Shown piece by piece: positions 35,250 through 42,025 of a DNA stretch of 42,025 nt. Below the pieces are notes generated by a model, which saw only the letters and a list, made by a program, of their open reading frames with translations, was not told the origin of the DNA and did not search any database. Each line of letters starts with the position of its first letter. The first letter of the stretch is position 1. A program made the position numbers and the translations under genes. The DNA is from a virus. The DNA is taken from the IMG/VR virus record IMGVR_UViG_3300044568_001534, positions 1 to 42,025 of that record. One strand, written 5' to 3'.

Positions 35250-36242
35250 ATGAAAAAAGCATTTTTTATTAGCGGCGGAGCCGGAAGAGTATTATGTGCA
35301 ATCCCAGCACTTGAAAAGTTTGCAAAAACTAACCCAGAATTTATTATTGTTGCAGAAGGATGGCCTGAATGCTTTTCAGGCCATCCATTATTGCAAGACA
35401 AAGTTTTTAATGTTTCTCACAAAAATTTATTTGAACAACATCTAAAAGATTGTGAACTTATCACCCCTGAACCATATCGGTTAAATCAATATTTCACACA
35501 GCAATGTGATCTTATTCAGGCATTTGACATTTTAATAAATGGCGAATCATCAGATCCAACAACTTATAATATTACTATTGATCTAAGTAAAAAAGAACAG
35601 ATCACAGGTTATAATATTGTTGACGAGGTACGATCAGTTAAGAAAAAAGAAAAAGTCATTGTATTACAGCCATTTGGCAGTACTGCGCATCAACAAGGAA
35701 AATTTATTTTTGATACATCTGGTAGAAGTTTTGAATTATCAGACATTTATAAATTAATTGAATCATTAACAAAGAGCTATGCTGTTATTCTCATGTCCCC
35801 AATTGACATTCCGTCGACTACTGACTTAGGGATAGCACATCCTAAAAATTTAGATTTACGATCATGGATGGGCATTATTAATGCCGCTGATTATTTTATT
35901 GGTTGTGACAGTGTTGGTCAACACATTGCTTATGCATTAAAAAAACCAAGTACTATTGTTATCGGGGCTACATTTCCAGAAAACATTTCGTATCCTAAAT
36001 GTCCATATTTTACAATTGTTGATAATGGCATAAACAAAAGAAAATATTCTCCTATTAGGATTACAATGGATGAGTCAGGTGATCGTATAAATGAGAATCT
36101 AATGATTTTAGATAACGCAGTGTTTAGTAAAATTATCGATTCAGTAAACAAGAAATTATCTGTAAACAAAAAACCAAGTAATGTACAAGAGTTGCCTAGA
36201 CAAATAAACCCACCGTTTACAAAAAAAAAGTTGACAGCATAA
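35250..36242 (+). CDS. Family-9-like glycosyltransferase (heptosyltransferase-like), 330 aa
   Basis: The GT-B two-domain layout is visible. An N-terminal Rossmann entry, FFISGGAGRVLCAIPALEKF (residues 5-24), is comparable to the 'GD.l...PalralR' start of ADP-heptose transferases. A C-terminal sugar-nucleotide region carries GCDSVGQHIAYALKKPSTIV (about 218-237, with Asp220), comparable to the family 'G.DSG..HlAaAlg.P.v.lfG'. The length of 330 aa is normal for the family. The C-terminal tail is lysine-rich (KKKLTA), and its codons double as the -35 box of the next promoter. It would transfer a sugar to an acceptor I cannot name: host lipopolysaccharide, a virion protein or modified DNA. Its proximity to a carbamoyltransferase suggests joint action on one product. 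Confidence 0.72.
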   Translation: MKKAFFISGGAGRVLCAIPALEKFAKTNPEFIIVAEGWPECFSGHPLLQDKVFNVSHKNLFEQHLKDCELITPEPYRLNQYFTQQCDLIQAFDILINGESSDPTTYNITIDLSKKEQITGYNIVDEVRSVKKKEKVIVLQPFGSTAHQQGKFIFDTSGRSFELSDIYKLIESLTKSYAVILMSPIDIPSTTDLGIAHPKNLDLRSWMGIINAADYFIGCDSVGQHIAYALKKPSTIVIGATFPENISYPKCPYFTIVDNGINKRKYSPIRITMDESGDRINENLMILDNAVFSKIIDSVNKKLSVNKKPSNVQELPRQINPPFTKKKLTA

Positions 36243-36259
36243 GATAATAACTGTATAAT
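36231..36259 (+). promoter_or_regulatory. Perfect-consensus sigma70 promoter (TTGACA-N17-TATAAT)
   Basis: TTGACA lies at 36231-36236 and TATAAT at 36254-36259, with exactly 17 bases between them. The -35 lies inside the last codons of the upstream gene. Predicted transcription starts near 36266, about 18 bases before ATG 36284. This is the only consensus host-type promoter I found in the window. Confidence 0.85.
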
Positions 36260-36270
36260 AACAGTTTTTT
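36249..36270 (+). promoter_or_regulatory. Palindrome over the -10 box (operator or weak terminator)
   Basis: AACTGT (36249-36254), a six-base ATAATA loop and ACAGTT (36261-36266) are followed by TTTT. Read from upstream it could act as a weak terminator for the glycosyltransferase message. As DNA it could be an operator overlapping the -10 box. Confidence 0.45.
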
Positions 36271-36283
36271 ACAAGGATAAAAT

Positions 36284-38077
36284 ATGAATACAGGATACAT
36301 AGCTGGAATTTCCAGAGGACACAATAGCGGAGTATGTTTACTACATAATGGTAAAATCGTGTTTTCAATAGAAGAAGAACGATTATCACGCGTTAAATAC
36401 GACGGTAGTCCATTAGCTGCACTAACACTTATTAAACAATATACAGATACAATTGATTTTTTAGTAGTTGCACATACGTCATCGTTAGCGTCATCTTCGC
36501 CACAAATTGAATTTCAAAATGATGACATATATTCTGGATTAGCTAGAAAATTAGGATTAATTAGCCGCAATGTTTTTCCACCCGGCCAGCATCCTCAGGT
36601 AATTGATGTATCATCATTGCATCATAAAATGCATGCAGCCTGTTCATTTTATCGATCTGGATGGGATGATGCAGTTGCATTAGTAGTAGACGGTGCAGGT
36701 ACATCGTTTCCGTTTAAACTAGCTAATGGGGAGCCGACATGGTTTTGGGAAGTAGAATCAATTATAGACTGTTCATATCCGTTTGGATTTAAAACATTAT
36801 ATAAACATTATGCTACTCGAGAATCAGTTATTGGTGGTATTTCTCAAATACCATCTGATATGCTACATGAGTCAGGATCAACGCATACTGCATTAATTTC
36901 AGATACTGCAGGTATTACTAAAGTGTATGAAGCAGTTACTGAATACTGCGGCTTTGACGGAATTGATGCTGGTAAAACTATGGGATTGTTCCCGTATGGT
37001 AAACCTAATGAGTCAATACCTCCACTATTCAGTGACGCTACTGACGAACCATTATCAAACAGAAGTTTATTTATTCCTAAATATCCAGGAACTGCAACTG
37101 TTAATCAAAATATGTATAGTTTTTTAACAACTGACAATTCTGTAACTGAATTTACTACATTAGAAAATCGAAGAGATTTTGCATATGCATGTCAACTTGA
37201 AACACAACAACAAGTGTTACGATTAATTCGAAAAGCATGTGAGATGTCTGGTAAAAAACAAGTTGTTATTTCTGGCGGATATGGATTAAATTGCGTTGCA
37301 AATTATTTTTATTTAGATCAATTACGTGATGAAGGTATTGAAATATATGTAGAACCTATATCAAATGATGGCGGAACTGCGATCGGTGCTGCATTAATGC
37401 ACTGGTATCAAACTTCAGCTAGTATGGAAAAACAAGATCAATCAATATATCTCGGTCCGCATTATAATTATAGCACGGATGATATTAACGAGTTAGCTGT
37501 AAGTAATAATGGTACTATTATTGATGCAACCTACCGTGACATTGTTAAATTATTACGTGATAAACATATTGTAAGTATGTTTCAAGGTAGGTCAGAAAAT
37601 GGCCCGCGTGCATTAGGTAACCGATCTATATTGTTTGATCCAACATTTGAAGATGGTAAAGATTTTGTTAATAGCATTAAAAATAGAGAATACTTTAGAC
37701 CGTTTGCTGGCACAATCTTAAAAGAACATGTACATAAATGGTTTGATTTACGAGGTAAAGATGAGTCTCCACACATGATGTATGCAGTAAATTGCCAACC
37801 TGGAATAGCAGAAAAAATACCAAGTATTATTCATGTCGATGGCACTTGCAGAATACAAACAGTAACCGCTGACCAAAATACACACTTTTACAATCTAATT
37901 AATGAATTTTATAAAGAAACAGGTGTTCCTATTTTGTTTAATACGTCATTTAATCTTGGTGGCGATCCTTTGGTTGAAACCTTAGAAGATGCTATTGATA
38001 CATTAGTAAAAAGCAAAATTGAATATTTATATTTGCCTGAATATAACAAATTACTAACATTTAAAAATAATAATTAA
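36284..38077 (+). CDS. NodU/CmcH-type O-carbamoyltransferase, 597 aa
   Basis: This family makes carbamoyl-adenylate from carbamoyl phosphate and ATP and transfers the carbamoyl group to a hydroxyl, often on a sugar. All family landmarks are present. The N-terminal ASKHA-like start is GISRGHNSGVCLLHNGKI (residues 8-25), followed by EEERLSRVKYD. The metal-binding histidine motif LHHKMHA (H113, H114, H117) is followed by FYRSGWDDA and VVDGAG (D136). SGGYGLN lies at 330-336, GRSENGPRALGNRS at 435-448, and YFRPFAGTI and NTSFNLGGDPLVE from N553. The length of 597 aa is normal for full-length members. AAGGAT precedes the ATG. Expression from its own sigma70-type promoter indicates early synthesis, unlike the late structural genes around it. 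The substrate is unknown: a glycan, a nucleotide or a modified DNA base. Confidence 0.95.
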   Translation: MNTGYIAGISRGHNSGVCLLHNGKIVFSIEEERLSRVKYDGSPLAALTLIKQYTDTIDFLVVAHTSSLASSSPQIEFQNDDIYSGLARKLGLISRNVFPPGQHPQVIDVSSLHHKMHAACSFYRSGWDDAVALVVDGAGTSFPFKLANGEPTWFWEVESIIDCSYPFGFKTLYKHYATRESVIGGISQIPSDMLHESGSTHTALISDTAGITKVYEAVTEYCGFDGIDAGKTMGLFPYGKPNESIPPLFSDATDEPLSNRSLFIPKYPGTATVNQNMYSFLTTDNSVTEFTTLENRRDFAYACQLETQQQVLRLIRKACEMSGKKQVVISGGYGLNCVANYFYLDQLRDEGIEIYVEPISNDGGTAIGAALMHWYQTSASMEKQDQSIYLGPHYNYSTDDINELAVSNNGTIIDATYRDIVKLLRDKHIVSMFQGRSENGPRALGNRSILFDPTFEDGKDFVNSIKNREYFRPFAGTILKEHVHKWFDLRGKDESPHMMYAVNCQPGIAEKIPSIIHVDGTCRIQTVTADQNTHFYNLINEFYKETGVPILFNTSFNLGGDPLVETLEDAIDTLVKSKIEYLYLPEYNKLLTFKNNN

Positions 38078-38110
38078 TTATGGTTTATATCAAAACATAA
38101 CGGCTTTTAA

Positions 38111-38734
38111 TTACATATGAGAAACTTCTAAATACCAAATATCGTATTGAAATCTTTTACTTAATAAATGATTGCTGATTTTAAGATTATTATCAGCAAT
38201 CATCTTTTCAAATGTCGTTACTCCTGATCCCCAAATATTTTCAACTAATAATATTTTTCCATCATCTGCTAAAAACGGTTTTACATTATTAAAAAAATCA
38301 TGATGAGTTGCCCAGTCTGTATCTTTATAACGACGTTGATCTGTTAATAATGGAGCATACGGATCGCAGTTAAAATGCGGTGGATTTGCGATAATTAGAT
38401 CAAATTTTGTGCCAGTTGGAATTGATTTAAAATTATCTGAAACATAAAATTTCACACAGTCTTCTAAGTTATTATCTTGTATAGTTTTGTTAACTATTTC
38501 TTTAGCTGGTTCATATATATCAGATAGATGCAATGTGTTGCACAACTGATTGCCTAGCACTGCAAACCCTAAAAATCCTGGTCCAGAACACCACTCTAAA
38601 CAATTATTAAATACCCTATTTGGATACAATGTTTGTATTACTTCTACTAATTCTTTATTTAAGATATCTCCGGAGCCATTTAGCTCGTGTGTAAATGATA
38701 TCGAAATTCCGGGTACATTATGTGTTAAAATCAT
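38111..38734 (-). CDS. Class I SAM-dependent methyltransferase with NPPH motif, 207 aa
   Basis: Motif I is LEWCSGPGFLG (residues 46-56). An acidic post-I residue follows in HLSDIYEPA (D72), and motif IV is LIIANPPHFN with NPPH at 117-120. N-P-P-Y/H methyltransferases modify planar nitrogens in adenine, guanine or glutamine. The compact size and 'NPPH' place this one nearer PrmC/RsmC-type enzymes than sequence-specific DNA methyltransferases. No target-recognition domain is visible. The substrate may be a ribosomal or release-factor protein, an RNA or a nucleotide derivative. The start ATG is 9 bases after the Nudix stop codon with AAAGAGG just upstream, so it belongs to the gp14-gp15-Nudix transcript. 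It converges with the carbamoyltransferase across a 33-base gap without a clear terminator. Confidence 0.82.
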   Translation of the reverse strand: MILTHNVPGISISFTHELNGSGDILNKELVEVIQTLYPNRVFNNCLEWCSGPGFLGFAVLGNQLCNTLHLSDIYEPAKEIVNKTIQDNNLEDCVKFYVSDNFKSIPTGTKFDLIIANPPHFNCDPYAPLLTDQRRYKDTDWATHHDFFNNVKPFLADDGKILLVENIWGSGVTTFEKMIADNNLKISNHLLSKRFQYDIWYLEVSHM

Positions 38735-38743
38735 TTAGCCTCT

Positions 38744-39193
38744 TTAAATTAAATCAATTATGTCAATAACAGTTTGAATCTTAGTTTGAATAACTTTATT
38801 ACGCAAGCTAAGATTTAACCCGCGATGTATAGGTTTTGGAAGTGCAATTAGACTAAACCAACCCCAAGCAATGTGTTCATCACTTAAGGTTGGTACAAAT
38901 TCATTTTCCACTAAACAAAAATATGTATGAAAATTAAAGACACTATCGTTAGATACAAATTTTTCTAACGGTAGTGTTTTTTTAATGACTGGAAGAAATC
39001 CAATTTCTTCTTCTATTTCTCTAGTAAGACCTTGCCACGGGTTTTCGTTAGCTAAGTTAGTACCGCCAACTAATCCCCAAGTGCCTTGATGTTTACCTGA
39101 GGATTTTTGGATTAATAGAAATCTATGCGTAGATTGTGAATAGATTAATGCACCGCTACAAATTACTTGTTCTGTTATAGCTCTAGTCGCCAT
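38744..39193 (-). CDS. Nudix hydrolase, 149 aa
   Basis: A complete Nudix box lies at residues 44-66: G44, five residues, E50, seven residues, then R58-E59-I-E-E62-E63-I-G65-F66. The usual upstream beta strands (VICSGALIYS, FLLIQKSSGKHQGTWGL) are present. Such enzymes hydrolyse nucleoside diphosphates linked to another moiety: NTPs, nucleotide sugars, ADP-ribose or capped RNA. The SGK.QGTWGLVGG context resembles GDP-mannose or NTP-type members, but the substrate cannot be read from sequence. The gene starts 19 bases inside the 3' end of gp15 with AAGGTTGG before the ATG, indicating coupled late expression. It may clear modified or toxic nucleotides, or supply the neighbouring sugar-modification genes. 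Confidence 0.92.
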   Translation of the reverse strand: MATRAITEQVICSGALIYSQSTHRFLLIQKSSGKHQGTWGLVGGTNLANENPWQGLTREIEEEIGFLPVIKKTLPLEKFVSNDSVFNFHTYFCLVENEFVPTLSDEHIAWGWFSLIALPKPIHRGLNLSLRNKVIQTKIQTVIDIIDLI

Positions 39194-40650
39194 TTGCCAA
39201 CCTTATATATTCCTTCGAAACTTTTAACCCAATTTACGCCATTCCACATATATTGAATTCCAGAATCTGTATATGTGTTAGTTTGCCAAACAATTACGTC
39301 AGTTGTGTTTACTGAACTAAAAATTACATTCCATTTAGATCCATCCCATTCAACAATGTCATTCGCATGCGCAATTAAATCTTGTCCGCTAGTCCCTTTC
39401 CAACCAAGTGGGCCGTCTGTGTTAGTAACATCACCAATATCTTCTGTTAATAAATATCGTAAACCTTGAAAAACTGTATGATCTTTTGGATTAAATGTTT
39501 GCGGATTAATAACTGCATCAAATGTTCCTGGTGAATTAAGTATATTACTAATTCTATAATTTGGACCTGCATTGTAATTTGGATCATAATCAAAAAGACC
39601 TACACTATTAATACCAGTATTAGGATTAATAGTATCCCTGTCCCATACAACATTTAGTACTGCTTCATTTATTGGATCTCTTGATAAGATGCCATTAACT
39701 TCTGTGCCATCAATTTGCATTAAAAATATTCTTGCAATACCTGAGATAAACTTATTTGGGAACATGTCTAACAATAAATCCCATGACAATTCCTTGTTTA
39801 CTCGATCTGGCATGTTAAATGACAAATCATTTGATACTGCACCATTATGCGAATCTAACAACGTTATTTGATTATTAAACACTTCAATTACATAATCTTC
39901 TGTAACTGAAATAATCTCGGTCATTAGTGACGACGGAATACCATCAGGTATAAATGCATCATTGCCAAACCCAGAAATTAACGGTGAATATGCATCATGC
40001 AAACTTGTAATAATTTTTCTAATAATGCCTAATTGTTTAACTTTTACTGGCGGGCTAATCCATATCGGAGTAACTAGTGTTAGTGTTCCAATGTCAATAG
40101 GCGTGTCGTTACCTACTGGTATTGCTCTACTTGACCAGTTAACTGCATCTAGATACAACACAGAAATACTAGTCCAATCAACGTAGTTGTCGGTGGTTTG
40201 TATTTCTAAACTAGGATTAAAAATCATAAAGATCTGTTCCATAAGTTGTAACTTTTGATCAGTACTAGCAGTCCAAATGTCAACTTTCATAGTTAACTTA
40301 AATGGAGTTGGCATAATTTTTTCTACTGTATAATTTCTACCTAAGTTACTTGTGTATTGTCCATCGACAATTTCACGTTCTCTATACTGTTTTTTATTAA
40401 CAAATGTGGGATCTTGAATACGGTCACGATCTAATTCAATTGCGTGAATGTATACACTTATTTTTGGAATAGAGTTTACTGTATTTTCTGAATTTTGTCT
40501 TACAATAGTTGCAGCTTGTCTATCACTGTCACCATAAGATACCGGAACACGATGTAACGTTCCGTCACTATATCTAACAGTAAAGTTACTAAAGACTCTA
40601 ATTGTTTGGGTAACGTACCGTCTAATGGCTCCGTCATAAAAATGTTGCAT
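39175..40650 (-). CDS. 15: Tail sheath stabiliser and completion protein gp15, 491 aa
   Basis: The N-terminal 230 residues follow T4 gp15 (272 aa). FYDGAIRRYVTQTIRVFSNF matches T4 'FYNSSFRRYATLMGDLFSNI'. LHRVPVSYGDSDRQA matches 'FIRVPITYASKEHF', and IPKISVYIHAIELDRDR matches 'LPRINLHLVDFSYNA'. PTPFKLTMKVDIWTASTDQK matches 'PSPIKMIYELSIFTRYEDDM', and IWISPPV matches 'GWMYPPV'. In T4 a gp15 hexamer caps the tail and joins it to the neck. About 220 extra C-terminal residues include a lysozyme-free, aromatic 'W.G..W......Y.WNGVNW' region (EWDGSKWNV, MWNGVNWVKSF) that resembles small carbohydrate-binding repeats. A late promoter and AGGAG precede the ATG. gp14 lies directly upstream, in T4 order. 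Confidence 0.9.
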   Translation of the reverse strand: MQHFYDGAIRRYVTQTIRVFSNFTVRYSDGTLHRVPVSYGDSDRQAATIVRQNSENTVNSIPKISVYIHAIELDRDRIQDPTFVNKKQYREREIVDGQYTSNLGRNYTVEKIMPTPFKLTMKVDIWTASTDQKLQLMEQIFMIFNPSLEIQTTDNYVDWTSISVLYLDAVNWSSRAIPVGNDTPIDIGTLTLVTPIWISPPVKVKQLGIIRKIITSLHDAYSPLISGFGNDAFIPDGIPSSLMTEIISVTEDYVIEVFNNQITLLDSHNGAVSNDLSFNMPDRVNKELSWDLLLDMFPNKFISGIARIFLMQIDGTEVNGILSRDPINEAVLNVVWDRDTINPNTGINSVGLFDYDPNYNAGPNYRISNILNSPGTFDAVINPQTFNPKDHTVFQGLRYLLTEDIGDVTNTDGPLGWKGTSGQDLIAHANDIVEWDGSKWNVIFSSVNTTDVIVWQTNTYTDSGIQYMWNGVNWVKSFEGIYKVGKWRLEL

Positions 40651-40655
40651 ATAAT

Positions 40656-40660
40656 CTCCT
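40656..40660 (-). promoter_or_regulatory. Shine-Dalgarno AGGAG of gp15
   Basis: AGGAG lies five bases before the minus-strand ATG at 40650 and confirms this as the gp15 start. Confidence 0.8.
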
Positions 40661-40664
40661 ATCC

Positions 40665-40675
40665 GTTATTTATTG
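40665..40675 (-). promoter_or_regulatory. Candidate late promoter CAATAAATAAC (minus strand)
   Basis: Read on the minus strand, the gap between gp14 and gp15 holds CAATAAATAAC, matching the ATAAATA core of the T4-type late promoter. It lies 15-25 bases upstream of gp15. Confidence 0.55.
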
Positions 40676-40685
40676 TAGTAAAAAT

Positions 40686-42025
40686 TTACAAATCTGCTTT
40701 TGGTTTAAGCACTTGTGATAAACTTTGACGTTCTGCTTCTCTATGATTAAACAACATAACTCTCCATGCTCCGGCATACGGGATAGTAACTTGTGAATCT
40801 TCTACAATTGGTAATGTAACTTTAATTTTAGAAACTCCATCAACAGTATACGATTCAAATAGATCTGGATTATCAGCAACTACAAACTCTAAACGTGTAG
40901 TTGAGAATTTAATTACAAGGTATTTTGCAATAGTTGGATATGCAAATTCTGTATTAAACACAAAGTCTCCAACTGCTAATCTAACATAATCAACTGCAAG
41001 TTCTTCAGTGTACATAAATTTATTATTATTAATAAAGCTGGTTTTCAATGTTTGTCTATTATTAGTATTTGTCATAGTCATACGTATGTTATCTTCAACT
41101 TTTAGCCAACGTTGTCCGTTAAATTTAAATAATCGATTTGGTAAAAAATCAACTCTTAAATAAAAATCATTCTCTGCAGCGTTTTGCGGGAATCTAATTC
41201 CTGTTCCAAACACATATCCATTTGGCGGATATCCATCACCGAATAGGTAACCAGTATAACCAGTACGTAATGGTACTGCGTTAACACTGCTAACGTTAAT
41301 ATTTGATAATCCGTTAATAGATTGGCTACTGTAACTAGTATCAATTTCATCTGAATCGACTGTCATTAATATTTTATCACCTGTTTTTTCGTCAATTGCT
41401 AGTGTATAGAACTGTCTAGTTTCAAATCCGCTCATTGGCGAATCAAGTTCAGCTTGTCTTACAATTGCGTCAGTAATTTCAAGTTCTTTGTTGCGTGTAC
41501 TTAATAAATCACGAAGTGCATATGGTGCATCTTCTCCTGCAGGTTTGTCAAGTATATCAGAATATTGTTGTGTATCTGTTAATTTTTTAAGTTTTAATCT
41601 ATATAAATGTGGATACCATGTAGCACTATACCCTTCACTAGGACGATCTACTTCTTCAATAACAAAGAATCTAGGTACACTAAGATCTAAGTCGTTCAGT
41701 GCAAAATCATCTTTCAAATGAGGTAATTCCATAACGTCACCAGCAAGTGGTTTACGGCCTATTGTTGTGACTATGTCGTTAATGTGTACTGTCATAAACA
41801 CAGTATCATTATCAATAAACAAACCAAACTGGCTTAAATTGAAATTAAGATTTTGAAGTTGATAATGCCCGCGAATACGGTAAATTTCTGGTTCGTATTT
41901 ACGATCACGGTTTTCTAAGAATAATAAATCTTGAATATTTGTTTCTTTTATTACATCATATATTGGTTGATCAGCAGTTCCTTCTAACGGATTTTTAGGT
42001 CCTAAATATTTATGAACGTGAACAT
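40686..42025 (-). CDS. 14: Neck protein gp14-like (5' end outside window)
   Basis: The frame is open to the window edge: the sequence upstream of the TTG at 41822 reads VHKYLGPKNPLEGTADQPIY, ENRDRKYEPEIYRIRGHYQ and NLSQFGLFIDNDTV without a stop. The TTG is therefore internal and about 446 residues are visible. The block QFGLFIDNDTVFMTVHINDI, then GRKPLAGDVMELPHL and YPHLYRLKLKKLTDTQQYSD, parallels T4 gp14 'NFGMQVQDEVTLSINPGLF ... GKEPKEGDLIYFP ... DPFYQLGQNAIRKI'. The length exceeds the 256 aa of T4 gp14. In T4, gp13 and gp14 form the neck that joins head and tail. Adjacency to gp15 supports the call. The C-terminal 170 residues are a beta-rich extension (FPQNAAENDFYLRVDFLPNR). Confidence 0.8.
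   Translation of the reverse strand, partial: VHVHKYLGPKNPLEGTADQPIYDVIKETNIQDLLFLENRDRKYEPEIYRIRGHYQLQNLNFNLSQFGLFIDNDTVFMTVHINDIVTTIGRKPLAGDVMELPHLKDDFALNDLDLSVPRFFVIEEVDRPSEGYSATWYPHLYRLKLKKLTDTQQYSDILDKPAGEDAPYALRDLLSTRNKELEITDAIVRQAELDSPMSGFETRQFYTLAIDEKTGDKILMTVDSDEIDTSYSSQSINGLSNINVSSVNAVPLRTGYTGYLFGDGYPPNGYVFGTGIRFPQNAAENDFYLRVDFLPNRLFKFNGQRWLKVEDNIRMTMTNTNNRQTLKTSFINNNKFMYTEELAVDYVRLAVGDFVFNTEFAYPTIAKYLVIKFSTTRLEFVVADNPDLFESYTVDGVSKIKVTLPIVEDSQVTIPYAGAWRVMLFNHREAERQSLSQVLKPKADL

Noticed and set aside
36221-36230. A9G run near the end of the glycosyltransferase as programmed slippage
   Set aside because: It lies three codons before the stop, so a shift could not add a useful domain. 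It simply encodes KKK upstream of the -35 box.
38078-38110. Bidirectional terminator between the convergent genes
   Set aside because: The 33-base gap has no stable inverted repeat followed by a T tract on either strand.
41820-41822. TTG as the start of gp14
   Set aside because: The frame continues without a stop to the window edge with gp14-like sequence, so the true start lies outside.

Overview
This window is a late, virion-gene region of an AT-rich, T4-like marine myovirus. The diagnostic markers are the C-terminal two thirds of a gp23-type major capsid protein at the left edge, and gp14 neck and gp15 tail-completion proteins on the minus strand at the right edge. The motif GATAAATA, which resembles the T4-type late promoter, recurs in gene gaps. 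The fibre families look like those of T4-like cyanophages and pelagiphages, but no host-diagnostic gene (photosystem, phosphate or tRNA gene) is visible, so the host is not settled.

Layout. 1-1022: gp23 (partial), closed by a strong hairpin terminator. 1087-2683: two small virion-type proteins, closed by a second GNRA-loop terminator. 2732-35192: about 32 kb of co-directional, beta-rich, repeat-built receptor-binding or fibre genes. These comprise a 368-aa fibre, an 1120/1339-aa paralogous pair, a 2523/3188-aa giant paralogous pair, a 440-aa repeat fibre, and a pair of extraordinarily cysteine-rich adhesin-like proteins. Small 106-124 aa proteins are interleaved. 35250-38077: a family-9-like glycosyltransferase and a NodU/CmcH-type carbamoyltransferase. 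The carbamoyltransferase has its own perfect-consensus sigma70 promoter. 38111-42025 (minus strand): gp14, gp15, a Nudix hydrolase and an N-P-P-H class I methyltransferase, in that transcriptional order.

How the genes may work together. The plus-strand block supplies the capsid and a very large kit of cell-surface-binding proteins. The giant fibres stack seven carbohydrate-binding-like repeats, a pectate-lyase-like beta-helix, an interrupted 7-bladed propeller and a conserved C-terminal knob. Paralogous neighbours share their ends and differ inside, and the same 50-80 aa modules turn up at non-equivalent places, so the locus looks like an engine for shuffling host-recognition domains. The sugar-modifying pair sits next to it but has separate, probably early, control, which suggests modification of the host surface, a nucleotide or DNA rather than simple virion assembly. 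The minus-strand block couples neck and tail completion to two small enzymes.

Most unusual items: the tandem Cys-rich (about 9% Cys) glycine-rich proteins with a candidate helper gene between them; the alpha-helical repeat expansion inside the 3188-aa fibre; the mobile module set; the consensus sigma70 promoter with an overlapping palindrome; and a structured leader upstream of the 1339-aa fibre. No tRNA, CRISPR, insertion sequence or integrase was seen. No gap of 300 bases or more lacks a gene.
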